The notes beneath the pieces were generated by a model. It was not told the origin of the DNA, searched no databases, and saw only the letters and a program-made list of their open reading frames with translations. Shown here one piece after another: positions 35,691-45,144 of a stretch of DNA of 64,000 nt; positions within the stretch are counted from its first letter, which is position 1, and the number at the start of each line of letters is the position of its first letter. Origin of the DNA: Deltaproteobacteria bacterium (GTDB taxonomy: Bacteria; DRYD01); contig JAPYWL010000004.1 of NCBI GenBank assembly GCA_028276365.1, forward strand, positions 1-64,000, given 5' to 3'. The position numbers were made by a program, and so were the translations under genes.

Positions 35691-36073
35691 GTTTAGGTTG
35701 CCTGAGGATTTGGTAAGTATTTAAGTTATTTCATATTTTTTATATTTTGAACCGATAAAATATCAGAAATCTGGGGGTTCCTGAAAAAATACTTTGGTTA
35801 AAAAACTTGATAAGAAAAAAGAGGAAATAGAATTTTTACTTGAAAATTTGGAAAAAATAAAAGATAGTATTGATATTATTGAAAAAAGATTAGTAAAGAA
35901 AAAATTAGCAAGAAAAACTTAGAAAGAAAAGGATAAATTTTTTAGATTTTTTTATATATTTTGAATATATTTTGGATATAAAAAGGTTTTTATTGGTTTT
36001 AATAAAATATTATTAATGTAAGGATTATTTTTAGGGGTAAATTTAATTTTAACATATTTAAGGAGGAGGTTTT
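35691..36073 (+). other. 383-nt gap between nuoN and the response regulator
   Basis: This contains one small candidate ORF (35794-35922), described separately, and a weak possible pseudoknot (GAACC with GGTTC around 35749-35780, TCAG with CTGA crossing it). The last 20 bases hold an excellent ribosome site (AGGAGGAGG) for the response regulator. Nothing else is supported. Confidence 0.4.
35794..35922 (+). CDS. possible 42-residue coiled-coil peptide (TTG start)
   Basis: The frame opens with TTG and encodes a charged amphipathic helix (KKLDKKKEEIEFLLENLEKI, then IDIIEKRLVKKK). A heptad-like spacing of Leu and Ile is visible. GGGGG lies about 16 bases upstream, too far for a good ribosome site. 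It may be a real small protein, or the remnant of a longer coiled-coil gene. Lys/Glu-rich frames arise easily in AT-rich DNA, so this is uncertain. Confidence 0.3.
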   Translation: MVKKLDKKKEEIEFLLENLEKIKDSIDIIEKRLVKKKLARKT

Positions 36074-36484
36074 ATGACTAGGATAGGGAAAGGTGAAAAA
36101 ATATTAATAATTGATGATGAGGAGAATTTAGTAGATCTTATTTCTAATATTTTAAAACATGAAGGTTTTGTAACGGTTAGTGCATATAATGGGAAAGATG
36201 GTTTAGAGAAAGCTAAACAAGAAAAACCAAATATAATAATACTTGATATAATGATGCCCCAGATGGATGGTTTTGAAGTTCTTAAGAAATTAAAGGAAGA
36301 TGAGGAAACTAAGGATATTCCAGTTATAATGTTAACTGCAAAAACCGAAGATAGTGCTGTTATAGAAAGTTGGAGGAAGGGAGCTGAATTTTATATTCCT
36401 AAGCCCTTTGAGATTGAAGAAGTACTTCATGTAATAGAATTAATACTTAAAAATAAATACGCTAATTCTAATCAACAAAATTAG
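36074..36484 (+). CDS. single-domain response regulator (CheY-like)
   Basis: A stand-alone receiver domain of 136 residues. The acidic pocket D14-D15, phospho-acceptor Asp58 in ILDIMMPQMDGF, Thr in MLTAKTED and Lys in IPKPFE are all present, so it should be phosphorylatable. There is no output domain, so it signals by protein contact. No histidine kinase is adjacent. AGGAGGAGG lies 6 bases before the ATG, indicating high translation. Its partner is unknown. Confidence 0.94.
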   Translation: MTRIGKGEKILIIDDEENLVDLISNILKHEGFVTVSAYNGKDGLEKAKQEKPNIIILDIMMPQMDGFEVLKKLKEDEETKDIPVIMLTAKTEDSAVIESWRKGAEFYIPKPFEIEEVLHVIELILKNKYANSNQQN

Positions 36485-36529
36485 TTTATTTTATTTACTA
36501 TTTATTTTTTCTTTCAATGGATTTTTTAA

Positions 36530-37468
36530 ATGAATACGAAAGTAAATATCATTGAGGATTTTAAATATTATTTAGTTTCAAAAGGTTTAGGTAGTAGAAC
36601 TATTAAAGAGTATATACTTGATGTTCTAAAATTCCAAGAATTTGTAGAAAATGAGGTTATAAATTTGATTAATTTACTGGATTTATCTGAAGATAGGATA
36701 TTAAAGATAATTCAAAAATATGTATCTATATTAAAATTGGAGAAAAATCAGAGTAATAGAGGAATAAATAGGAAGTTATCTGCTATAAAAAAATTTTTTT
36801 TATTTGCTTTTAAAAATGGATTAACTAATAAAAACATAAGCAATTTAATAGAAATGTTAAAAACTCCAAAAACTTTACCCAAAGCTATTAGTATTAGTGA
36901 TTTAAAACAATTCATATTAAATATTGATTTGTTTATAGATAGTAATAAAAAATTAAGTACTTTTAAAAAGAATTTTTTAAAAGTAAGGAATAGATTAATT
37001 ATATATTTTTTATTTTTTACAGGGGTTAGAGTATCTGAATTGGTTAATATAAAAATTAATGAAATAGATTTTGAAAGTAATACTATTAAAGTTTTAGGAA
37101 AAGGTAATAAAGAAAGGATTGTTATATTTTCTGATGAATTAAAGGATCTAATAAATGAATATTTAACTATAAGGAAGGATTTTATTAAGGATAACGAGTA
37201 TTTGTTTATTAGCTTAAGAAAAAAAAGAATAACACCAAGAATGATTCAGATTTTATTTAAGAAATTATCTAAATTAGTAATGAAGAGTTTTAATATAACA
37301 CCTCATGTTTTAAGGCATACTTTTGCTACTGTTATGCTTAGTAATGGTGCTGATATAGTTAGTATTAAGGAATTATTAGGTCATTCAAGTTTAAGCACTA
37401 CTCAGATTTATACAAAGGTATCAATACAACATTTAAAAGATAATTATAAATTAAATAAAGTGTTATAA
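36530..37468 (+). CDS. XerC/XerD-like tyrosine recombinase
   Basis: A SAM-like N-terminal core-binding domain (about 5-105) is followed by the catalytic domain. All catalytic residues are visible: Arg in TGVRVSELV, Lys in GKGNKERIV, His and Arg in HVLRHTFATVML, His in LLGHSS and Tyr in TQIYTKVS. The 312-residue length fits Xer recombinases that resolve chromosome dimers at dif. No mobile-element borders or integrase-type context surround it, so the housekeeping role is likelier. XerC versus XerD, or a single XerH-type enzyme, cannot be decided. Confidence 0.9.
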   Translation: MNTKVNIIEDFKYYLVSKGLGSRTIKEYILDVLKFQEFVENEVINLINLLDLSEDRILKIIQKYVSILKLEKNQSNRGINRKLSAIKKFFLFAFKNGLTNKNISNLIEMLKTPKTLPKAISISDLKQFILNIDLFIDSNKKLSTFKKNFLKVRNRLIIYFLFFTGVRVSELVNIKINEIDFESNTIKVLGKGNKERIVIFSDELKDLINEYLTIRKDFIKDNEYLFISLRKKRITPRMIQILFKKLSKLVMKSFNITPHVLRHTFATVMLSNGADIVSIKELLGHSSLSTTQIYTKVSIQHLKDNYKLNKVL

Positions 37469-37497
37469 AATAGAGTATTATAGATGTATTTTAGGTT

Positions 37498-39099
37498 ATG
37501 TTAGTTAATTATATTAGTTTATATAGAAAGTATAGGCCATCTAAGTTTGGAGAAGTTATTGGTCAAGATGTTAGTATTAAAATATTAACTAATTCTATAT
37601 TAAAGAAAGAGGTATTTCATGCTTATATATTTAATGGTACAAGGGGTACAGGAAAAACAACAGTAGCTAGGATTTTAGCAAAGGCTTTAAATTGTTTAAA
37701 TTTAAATGGTTTTGAGCCTTGTGATGAATGTTATAATTGTAAAGCAATAATGAATTTTTCTTTTCCTGATGTTATTGAAATAGATGCTGCTTCCAATAGA
37801 GGGATAAATGAAATAAGAGAAATAAGAGATAATGCTAAATTATCTCCTTTAAAAGGTAGGTATAAAGTTTATATTATAGATGAGGTACATATGTTGACCA
37901 TAGAAGCTTTTAATGCTTTATTAAAGACTTTAGAAGAACCACCTAAAAACGTAGTTTTTATCTTAGCTACTACTGATATACATAAAGTACCAATTACTAT
38001 TCTATCAAGGTGTCAGCAAGTAGAATTCAAAAGAGTTGATTATCATTTAATATTTAATCATTTAAAAAATATTTGTCAAAAAGAGGGGATTAATATAGAT
38101 GATCAAGCTTTAATGTATATTTCTAAAGTATCTAAAGGATCAGTTAGAGATTCTATTAGTATATTAGAACAAGTTAAAAATATATCTGATAAAATCACTT
38201 TAGAAGATATTTTTAAAATATTTTCTATCTATTCTTTTGAATTGATTAAAAATTATATTTATTATATTTTAGACGGTAATTTTAAGGAAGTTGTTAGTAT
38301 TATTAATATAATAAGAACTAACGCTGTTAATATTTATAACTTTTTATATAATTTAAATACTGAGTTAAAAGAAATTATCTATTATTATTTTAATTCTGAA
38401 GTTATTGAAAAAGATTTAACTAAAGATCAAATTAAATTTTATAAATTTATAATAAATAAATTTGATATAAGATTAATTTACGAATTATTAAGGAATCTTA
38501 ATTCTGTTTTAAATTTTTATAAAAATGATAATGATTATTATCTTTTTGAGGTTCAGACATTATCATTTATTTTTAACCTTAGTAAATACTTAAAAAATAA
38601 GAGTAGCGAAGAAAGTAGTAGAGATTCTGAGTTTAAATCTTTGGATACTGATTATCAAAATAAAGAAAAAATTATTACAAATTTAGAAGATACTAAAAGT
38701 AATAATATTTTAATAAGTAATAATATTTTAATTAATCAAGTGAATACACAAGAAAGTAAAGAAATAATTTTTAATGAAAATATAGGAAAAGAATATACAA
38801 AAGAATATACAAATGAGGATACAAAGGAAGAAGTTAAAAATTTAGAAGTTGATATAAAAAATAATATTTTAAATTTGATTTTGGATAAAAACTTACAGAG
38901 TGCTATTAAAGCTGCTGATAAAGTTATTTTTATTAATAATTCTTTGGTATTTTATTTTGATAGTTCTAAAAAAATTAATCAAACTTATAAAAATCTTATA
39001 AAGATCTCTAAAGAAAAAATTAAAAATTATCTTTTGAATAAATATAATATTAATGAAATTGTTTTAGTAGATGATTCTAAAAAAAAAATGACAATTTAG
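37498..39099 (+). CDS. dnaX: DNA polymerase III subunit gamma/tau
   Basis: DnaX is the clamp-loader ATPase. Visible are Walker A in NGTRGTGKTTVARIL, the zinc module CDECYNC with an upstream Cys, Walker B IIDEVHML, sensor TTDIHKVP and the SRC motif (ILSRCQQ). A tau-like C-terminal region follows after a repetitive K/E/T/N-rich linker (about 365-460). In the zero frame the protein is 533 residues, ending KKKMTI just after ten A at 39079-39088. A -1 step in that run would give a 570-residue protein ending in an ATGA overlap with the next gene. DnaX frameshifting is known in E. coli and by RNA slippage in Thermus, but there it occurs in the middle of the gene. Confidence 0.94.
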   Translation: MLVNYISLYRKYRPSKFGEVIGQDVSIKILTNSILKKEVFHAYIFNGTRGTGKTTVARILAKALNCLNLNGFEPCDECYNCKAIMNFSFPDVIEIDAASNRGINEIREIRDNAKLSPLKGRYKVYIIDEVHMLTIEAFNALLKTLEEPPKNVVFILATTDIHKVPITILSRCQQVEFKRVDYHLIFNHLKNICQKEGINIDDQALMYISKVSKGSVRDSISILEQVKNISDKITLEDIFKIFSIYSFELIKNYIYYILDGNFKEVVSIINIIRTNAVNIYNFLYNLNTELKEIIYYYFNSEVIEKDLTKDQIKFYKFIINKFDIRLIYELLRNLNSVLNFYKNDNDYYLFEVQTLSFIFNLSKYLKNKSSEESSRDSEFKSLDTDYQNKEKIITNLEDTKSNNILISNNILINQVNTQESKEIIFNENIGKEYTKEYTNEDTKEEVKNLEVDIKNNILNLILDKNLQSAIKAADKVIFINNSLVFYFDSSKKINQTYKNLIKISKEKIKNYLLNKYNINEIVLVDDSKKKMTI

Positions 39100-39209
39100 A
39101 TAGTAGTAATAAAGAAATGGAAGCTAATCAAATAGTTAATAAAGAGAGTATATTTATAAGGGATTTTGAAGGGTTTATAGAATTCATAAAGAGGGAATTA
39201 GAGTTATGA
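39087..39209 (+). other. -1 frame extension of dnaX after the A10 run
   Basis: Reading one base back at 39087 opens 40 codons (NDNLDSSNKEMEANQ, then FIRDFEGFIEFIKREL) to TGA at 39207-39209. The end overlaps the ATG of the TPR-GGDEF gene as ATGA. The codon make-up resembles the neighbouring coding sequence. A stand-alone ORF from ATG 39117 is the alternative, but it has no ribosome site. I infer either slippage or a homopolymer sequencing error. Confidence 0.5.
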
Positions 39210-41644
39210 AGGGTATTAAAAAAAAATTAAATATATTTAAATTGTTGATAATATTATTTTTAGTAAATTTTGTTTTGAATTTTTTGAGTTTTAGAGTTTA
39301 TGCAATAGATATAAAAGAAATGGAAAATAAAAGTGATTATGAGCTTTATAATATAGCAGCTGAGTATTTTAATAAAGGAAATGATCAGGAAGCTTTTAAA
39401 GTAGTAAAATATTTGTTAGAGAATAAGAATCCAAAAAATAGGGAAGCTTTATATCTTTTGATAGAGATTTTAATAAGGAATATAAATAATTTTCCTGAAG
39501 ATAAGAGAAAAGATATATTTTATCAGATAATAGAAAAAGCTAATTGGATAAATGATAATATAGATTATTATGATTATAAAGCGTATTATTATAAAGGATG
39601 GGCTTTTTATAATTTAGGGGACTTAGCTACTGCTGAAAGAAATTTTAAAGAATCTTTAAAATATTATGCCAATTATTTACCTTCTTTATATTATTTATCT
39701 AAGATTTATTTAGATAAGAATGACTTAGAAAATGCTAGTAAAATTATTGAAAGGATATTAAATATACAGTCTAATAATATTAATTTTAAAAAATTATATT
39801 TTGAGTTGTTAATAAAACAAAATAAATTTGATGAAGCTATAGATTATTTTTATTCTGAGCTTAGTAATTTAAATGATGAAAATATATATTATCTATTAGC
39901 GTTATCTTATTATAATAAAAATGAATTTCCACAAGCTTTAAATTATATCGATAAATCATTAAATATAAAACCTAATGATAATGATTATCTTAAACTAAAG
40001 GTAAAAATATTATTTAAATTAAGAAATTATAAAAATGCAGAAGAAATAATTAATAATTATTTTAAAGATACCATGGATGAAGAAATAAAAAATATATATA
40101 GCAATATTCAGGTAATAAAGAAACAAAAGGTATATATTTTAATTGCTGTTTTGTTAGGTTTATTAGTTGTGATAATAGGTGTATATTTTTATTCTAAAAG
40201 TTATAAAGAAAGTAGGTATAAGAGATATTTACGGGAGCAAAAAGCTAGTTATATAGAAAAGGTATCTAAAAAAGCGGAGAATTTGGAATTATTAACAGGT
40301 TATGCGTATGATTTTTTAGCTAAGTTTTTAGAAGTTCCTAAAATTGGAATCTATATTGTTGATAGTAAGAAAGATAATACACTATATAGTTATGTAAATA
40401 ATATTTCAGAGGATTTACCTGTTGCATTCTATGTTTTTACTAAATATTCTACGTGGTTAAATGAAGGTGCTAATAAACCATTTAGTATTTATCAAATTCA
40501 AGAAGATCCTACTATGAGCGAATATTTTGGGGGTAAAAATTTAATTAATTTTAAAAAATTAGGAGTAAAAGTAATTATACCTGCTGTTTCTAGAGGAGCT
40601 TTACAAGCGTTAATTTTATTAGCTGATGGTAAAGAAGAAAGTGCGTTTTTTGAAAATATAAAACAGAAAAAGGATTTATTGAGTGATATAGTTGAAGAAT
40701 TTGCTAATGATATTATGTCTACCAGGTTTAAGGAGGCAGCTATATTAGATGAACTAACTCGTCTTTATAATAGACGTTATATGCTACAAAAATTAGAAGA
40801 AGAAATTTCTAAAGCTAATCAAACTAAATCCAAGTTATCTTTTATTTTATGTGATATAGATAATTTTAAGAAATTTAATGATACTTATGGGCATCAAGTA
40901 GGTGATGAGGTTTTAAGAGTTGTTGCTAAGGTTTTTAAAGAGTCCTCTAGAGCAGATTTTGATATACCTTTTAGGTATGGTGGGGAAGAAATTGGATTAA
41001 TTTTACCAAATACTGATTCAGAAAAAGCTTTTCAAATTGCTGAGAGAATACGAATGAATGTTTCTTCTAAAAAATTCGAAGGGGTTCCTACTATTATTAC
41101 TATTTCTATTGGATTAGCTACTTATCCTGATCATGCATTAGATGTAGAATCTCTAATAAAAGAAGCGGATGAAGCTTTATATTATTCTAAAAAAACTGGA
41201 AAAAATAAAACTACTATTGCTGGGGTTAAAGTTTTATTAAATGAATCTAATTTAAGTAATCAGCAATTACAGGATTTATCTAAAATTGGCAATGATAAAT
41301 TTAGTGATAAACCTAGTGATAAATCTTTTACAGATGCTAATTTGAAAAAGGAATTTAAATTACCTGCATTTTGTTATTCTTATGAAGATTTTATAGATTA
41401 TTATAATAATCTAAAATCGAATATTTCTAATATTAAATTAGTTTCTATAATATCTGACTTAGATAATTATGAGAAAATTTTATATGATGTACATTTTAAT
41501 TTATTATTAACTGAGAGTGTTTCTGCTAAACTTATTGGCAATAATGAAGTTGAAATAAAAATTTTATTAGTAGAAAGATCAGAAAAAGAAATTCAAGATT
41601 TGATTAATTCTGTTCAAAGTAAATTTAATGTTAAAATTAGCTGA
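39206..41644 (+). CDS. TPR and GAF-like protein with GGDEF domain, membrane-bound diguanylate cyclase
   Basis: From the N-terminus: a signal or anchor (about 9-33), a TPR superhelix (about 40-300; for example YYYKGWAFYNLGDLATAERN), one membrane helix (about 308-330), a GAF-like region (about 345-500) and a GGDEF domain starting DELTRLYNRRYML. The active-site loop is GGEE at 592-595 (RYGGEEIGLIL), the catalytic GG(D/E)EF form, so c-di-GMP synthesis is likely. A further 100-residue C-terminal domain with ferredoxin-like alternation (SVSAKLIGNNEVEIKILLVE) is unknown. TPRs outside and the cyclase inside suggest sensing of an envelope partner. The ATG overlaps the shifted dnaX frame. Confidence 0.88.
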   Translation: MKGIKKKLNIFKLLIILFLVNFVLNFLSFRVYAIDIKEMENKSDYELYNIAAEYFNKGNDQEAFKVVKYLLENKNPKNREALYLLIEILIRNINNFPEDKRKDIFYQIIEKANWINDNIDYYDYKAYYYKGWAFYNLGDLATAERNFKESLKYYANYLPSLYYLSKIYLDKNDLENASKIIERILNIQSNNINFKKLYFELLIKQNKFDEAIDYFYSELSNLNDENIYYLLALSYYNKNEFPQALNYIDKSLNIKPNDNDYLKLKVKILFKLRNYKNAEEIINNYFKDTMDEEIKNIYSNIQVIKKQKVYILIAVLLGLLVVIIGVYFYSKSYKESRYKRYLREQKASYIEKVSKKAENLELLTGYAYDFLAKFLEVPKIGIYIVDSKKDNTLYSYVNNISEDLPVAFYVFTKYSTWLNEGANKPFSIYQIQEDPTMSEYFGGKNLINFKKLGVKVIIPAVSRGALQALILLADGKEESAFFENIKQKKDLLSDIVEEFANDIMSTRFKEAAILDELTRLYNRRYMLQKLEEEISKANQTKSKLSFILCDIDNFKKFNDTYGHQVGDEVLRVVAKVFKESSRADFDIPFRYGGEEIGLILPNTDSEKAFQIAERIRMNVSSKKFEGVPTIITISIGLATYPDHALDVESLIKEADEALYYSKKTGKNKTTIAGVKVLLNESNLSNQQLQDLSKIGNDKFSDKPSDKSFTDANLKKEFKLPAFCYSYEDFIDYYNNLKSNISNIKLVSIISDLDNYEKILYDVHFNLLLTESVSAKLIGNNEVEIKILLVERSEKEIQDLINSVQSKFNVKIS

Positions 41645-41707
41645 ATTCTATTAATCTGCTTTGTTAATTTAGTAAAAGAAATAAAATAAATTCTAAAAAA
41701 GTAAAAA

Positions 41708-42082
41708 ATGAGTGAATTAATTAATTTTTCTAGAAAATATCAAAGGGAATTAGCTATTATAAATTTATTTCAGATTATTTTTTATAAAAGTGATTTTGTT
41801 TTTGAATTTTTAGATAATTACTTTAAGAATTTACTAAATAGATATATGATTAATAAAGTGGATATTGATTTAAAGATTTGGAACATGGTAAGATATACTG
41901 ATTTTAGTATTTTAAATGAATTAGAGAAAGCTTTGTTGATTTTATTTTTTTTGGAAACTTTATATTCTGATTTGGATGATAAAATTATTTTATCTATTTA
42001 TGTTAATTTATCTATAAAATATTGTAGGAGAAATTTTAATAAGCTTATACCAGTTTTTTTAGATAAAATAAAAAATGGGTAA
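41708..42082 (+). CDS. NusB-like protein (diverged)
   Basis: At 124 residues, all helical, this aligns by eye with the antitermination factor NusB: the N-terminal RKYQRELAIINLFQI (family RELALQLLYQ), VDIDLKIWNMVRYTDFSILNELEKALLILFFLE (family ID..I......W...RL...ER.ILRLA..EL) and the final KYCRRNFNKLIPVFLDKI (family AK.Y...FVNGVLD.I). The consensus is heavily drifted; RNA-binding Arg-rich spots are reduced. It overlaps PBP1A by 8 bases, which is not a typical partner. If it is not NusB, it is an orphan helical protein. Confidence 0.55.
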   Translation: MSELINFSRKYQRELAIINLFQIIFYKSDFVFEFLDNYFKNLLNRYMINKVDIDLKIWNMVRYTDFSILNELEKALLILFFLETLYSDLDDKIILSIYVNLSIKYCRRNFNKLIPVFLDKIKNG

Positions 42083-44141
42083 ATTTTTAGTTTTTATTTA
42101 TAATATTTTTGTAAATTTTGTTAAGTTTTTAATTTTATTGGTTTTATTAATTTTATTGTTTGGGATTTCATTTCTAGTAGGTATTATAATGGAAGCAAAG
42201 AAAGAGTTGCCTGATGTTAGTTCTATAAGAAATAGGGTACCTGTTATGACTTCTGAAATTTTTGCTTCAGATGGTACTAAAGTAGCAAAATTATTTATAG
42301 AGAATAGATATTGGGTTAGTATTAAGGATATTCCTATTACTGTTAAGAATTGTTTGGTGGCAGCTGAAGATGAGAGATTTTATTATCATAAAGGTGTAGA
42401 TATTATTGCTGTAATTAGGGGGATTATTAGTATATTAATGAATAAGGAAATAACTCAAGGGTCTAGTACTATTACTCAACAGTTGGCTAGGATTTTGTTT
42501 TTAAGTCCAGAGATTAGTATCAAAAGGAAAATAAAAGAAGCATTAATAGCTAATGAATTAGAGAAATATTTCTCTAAGGATGAGATAATGGAATTATATT
42601 TAAATTTGGTTTATTTTGGGGAAGGGGCTTATGGGATTGAAGCTGCTTCTAGAGTTTATTTTGCTAAAAGTTCTAAAGATTTGAATTATCCTGAAGCGGC
42701 ATTAATTATTGGGCTTCTTCCTGCTCCCTCTTCTTATAATCCTTATATTAATTTTAAAGTAGCTAAGGAAAGACAATTATATGTTTTAAGAAAATTACTT
42801 GAGTTAAATTACATTTCTAAGCAGCAGTACGATGAATATATTAATTACCCTATTAATCTAAAGAAGGAAAAATTGGAAGAACAAAATATTCTTTATCCTT
42901 ATTATACTAATTTTGTTATTCAAAATTTTCAAAAACTAACTAATAATAAAATAAATTATGAAGATCTTAAAACTCAAGGATTAAAAGTATATATAGCTTT
43001 AGATCCTAAGCTACAGGAAGCTGTTGAAAAGATGGTGAAAAAAGAAATAGATAAAAATCGAGATTTGTATAATGTTCATCAGGCAGCAGTTGTATTGATA
43101 GAGAATTACACGGGTAGAGTTATCTCTGTCATTGGTGGTTATGAATATAGAATTAATGATCAATTTAATAGGTTTTATCAGGCTTTTAGGCAGCCAGGAT
43201 CTACTTTTAAGATATTTGTTTATACTGCTGCTTTAATGAATGGCTTTGATATTAACTCTATTGTTGATGATAAAGTTTATACATATATTGGTTCTGATGG
43301 TAAGCCGTATTCTCCTGTTAATTGGGATGGTAAATATTGGGGAACACTTACTTTAGCTGATGCTTTTGCATTTTCTAGGAATACTGTAGCAGTTTATTTA
43401 GCTAATTCAGTAGGAATTAATAAGGTTATAGAGATAGCTTATAAGATGGGGATAAAATCTAAGTTAGAACCTTATTTATCTACTGCTTTGGGGTCTTCAG
43501 TTGTGTCTCCTTTAGAAATGGCTGTTGCTGTTTCTACTATTGCTAATAATGGTCAATATATTGAGCCTGTTTTTATTGAAAAAGTTTTAGATAAATATGG
43601 AGGAATTATTTTTATAAATTCTAATAATTCTAAATTAGAGAATCAGGTTATTCCTTATGATATTGCTCAAAAGATGAAGTATTTAATGAAGCAAGTTGTT
43701 GATAGAGGTACAGGTACTAATGCCAAAATATCAGGAATTGATGTTTATGGTAAAACTGGTACTACAAGTGATCATAGGGATGCTTGGTTTGTTGGATTTA
43801 CTGATGATTTTACTTGTGTTGTTTGGGTTGGTAATGATGATTATTCTAAATTAAATCAGGTTTATGGAGCTACTTTACCTGCTTTATTATTTAAATATAC
43901 TATTGAATTAGCTTATAAATATCATAAACCATCTGATAAAATTAAGAATATTAAATCTAAGATACTTAAAAAAACTGCTACTACTTTAGATACCAATAGA
44001 AATGTAAATAATAATGAAATTACTTATGATAGTAAAACACATGAAAATGAACAGACTTTAAATTCAAAAACTACGGAAAAAACTATAAATACTACAACTG
44101 TTGATTATAATACTTTTCCCTGGGAAAATACTACTAATTAA
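42075..44141 (+). CDS. bifunctional penicillin-binding protein 1A
   Basis: A class A PBP that polymerises and cross-links peptidoglycan. It has an N-terminal membrane anchor (about 5-37) and a GT51 glycosyltransferase domain with EDERFYYHKGVD, GSSTITQQLAR, KRKIKEALIANELE and YLNLVYFGEGAYGIEAAS. The transpeptidase domain has SxxK in PGSTFKI, SRN for SxN, and KTGTTSDHRDAWFVG. The C-terminal tail of about 60 residues is Thr/Asn/Lys-rich. The 688-residue length is usual. It starts inside the end of the NusB-like gene without a visible Shine-Dalgarno, so coupling is likely. Confidence 0.95.
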   Translation: MGKFLVFIYNIFVNFVKFLILLVLLILLFGISFLVGIIMEAKKELPDVSSIRNRVPVMTSEIFASDGTKVAKLFIENRYWVSIKDIPITVKNCLVAAEDERFYYHKGVDIIAVIRGIISILMNKEITQGSSTITQQLARILFLSPEISIKRKIKEALIANELEKYFSKDEIMELYLNLVYFGEGAYGIEAASRVYFAKSSKDLNYPEAALIIGLLPAPSSYNPYINFKVAKERQLYVLRKLLELNYISKQQYDEYINYPINLKKEKLEEQNILYPYYTNFVIQNFQKLTNNKINYEDLKTQGLKVYIALDPKLQEAVEKMVKKEIDKNRDLYNVHQAAVVLIENYTGRVISVIGGYEYRINDQFNRFYQAFRQPGSTFKIFVYTAALMNGFDINSIVDDKVYTYIGSDGKPYSPVNWDGKYWGTLTLADAFAFSRNTVAVYLANSVGINKVIEIAYKMGIKSKLEPYLSTALGSSVVSPLEMAVAVSTIANNGQYIEPVFIEKVLDKYGGIIFINSNNSKLENQVIPYDIAQKMKYLMKQVVDRGTGTNAKISGIDVYGKTGTTSDHRDAWFVGFTDDFTCVVWVGNDDYSKLNQVYGATLPALLFKYTIELAYKYHKPSDKIKNIKSKILKKTATTLDTNRNVNNNEITYDSKTHENEQTLNSKTTEKTINTTTVDYNTFPWENTTN

Positions 44142-44241
44142 TAAGAAATTTTAAGTATTTTTATAGAAGGTTTTAATTTTTTTTGTGTAGAATTCTTTTA
44201 ATAGCAATTAAAATCTATTTTATTTAGGAAGGAGTGAAGAA

Positions 44242-45138
44242 ATGGGTATATTAGTTAATAAGGATACAAGAATAATAGTTCAAGGGATAACAGGGAAGGA
44301 AGGTAGTTTTCATACTAAGCAAATGTTAGATTATAAAGCTAATATAGTAGCGGGTGTTACTCCTTATAAGGGGGGCCAGGAGTTTTTAGGAATTCCTGTT
44401 TATAATACGGTTTCTGAAGCTGTAAGAGAAAAGGGGAAGATAGATGCAACTGTTATTTTTGTGCCTCCTAAATTAGCTCCTAATAGTATAATAGAAGCTA
44501 TATTAAATGGTATAAAAATAATTGTGGTAATAACAGAAGGTATTAAGCAGCATGATATGTTAAAAGTTCATTATTATTTAAAGAGATCTGATTCAATAAT
44601 GATAGGTCCAAATTGTCCAGGTATTGCTACTGCTGGACAAACTAAATTAGGGATTATTCCTAATAATGTATTAGAGCCTGGGATAGTTGGTTTAGTTTCA
44701 AGGAGTGGTACTATTTCTTATGAGATTTTAAAATTATTAAAAGATCATAAATTAGGGCAAACTACAGCAATAGGTTTAGGGGGGGATCCATTAATTGGTT
44801 TAAGATTTAAGGAAGCTTTGGAGATGTTTTTAAATGATTCTGAAACAAAAGCTGTTGTTATGGTTGGAGAAATTGGGGGGACTGATGAAGAAGAAGCTGC
44901 ACCAATTGTTAAAAAGTTAGTGGAGAATAATAAACCTGTAGTTTGTTTTATTGCGGGTAAGAATTCGCCTGAAGGTAAGAGGATGGGGCATGCTGGGGCT
45001 ATTATTATGGGGAAATCTGGGAAACCTGAATATAAAATAAGTGCATTAAAGCAAGCGGGAGCTATTATTAGTGATACTATTCAAGAAATACCTATTATCT
45101 TAAAAAAAGAGTTATCTAAAGTTAAATTAGAAAACTAA
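44242..45138 (+). CDS. sucD: succinyl-CoA ligase alpha subunit
   Basis: SucD forms the CoA-binding and phosphohistidine half of succinyl-CoA synthetase. Visible are the CoA-binding Rossmann entry VQGITGKEGSFHTKQML, GPNCPGI, SRSGTISYEI and GLGGDPLIG. The active-site His is His250 in RMGHAGAIIMG. The 298-residue length is normal. AAGGAGTG lies 7 bases before the ATG. The beta subunit (sucC), normally adjacent, is not in the window, so it must be elsewhere. It would link to dapD, which consumes succinyl-CoA, and possibly to a propionate/methylmalonyl route hinted at by the acyl-CoA carboxylase subunit. Confidence 0.95.
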   Translation: MGILVNKDTRIIVQGITGKEGSFHTKQMLDYKANIVAGVTPYKGGQEFLGIPVYNTVSEAVREKGKIDATVIFVPPKLAPNSIIEAILNGIKIIVVITEGIKQHDMLKVHYYLKRSDSIMIGPNCPGIATAGQTKLGIIPNNVLEPGIVGLVSRSGTISYEILKLLKDHKLGQTTAIGLGGDPLIGLRFKEALEMFLNDSETKAVVMVGEIGGTDEEEAAPIVKKLVENNKPVVCFIAGKNSPEGKRMGHAGAIIMGKSGKPEYKISALKQAGAIISDTIQEIPIILKKELSKVKLEN

Positions 45139-45144
45139 TTTTTA

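Noticed and set aside
36530-37468. Integrase marking a mobile element
   Set aside because: No att-like repeats, cargo or tRNA flank it, and the neighbours are core genes.
39117-39209. Independent small ORF between dnaX and the GGDEF gene
   Set aside because: It has no ribosome site and is better explained as the -1 frame continuation of dnaX.
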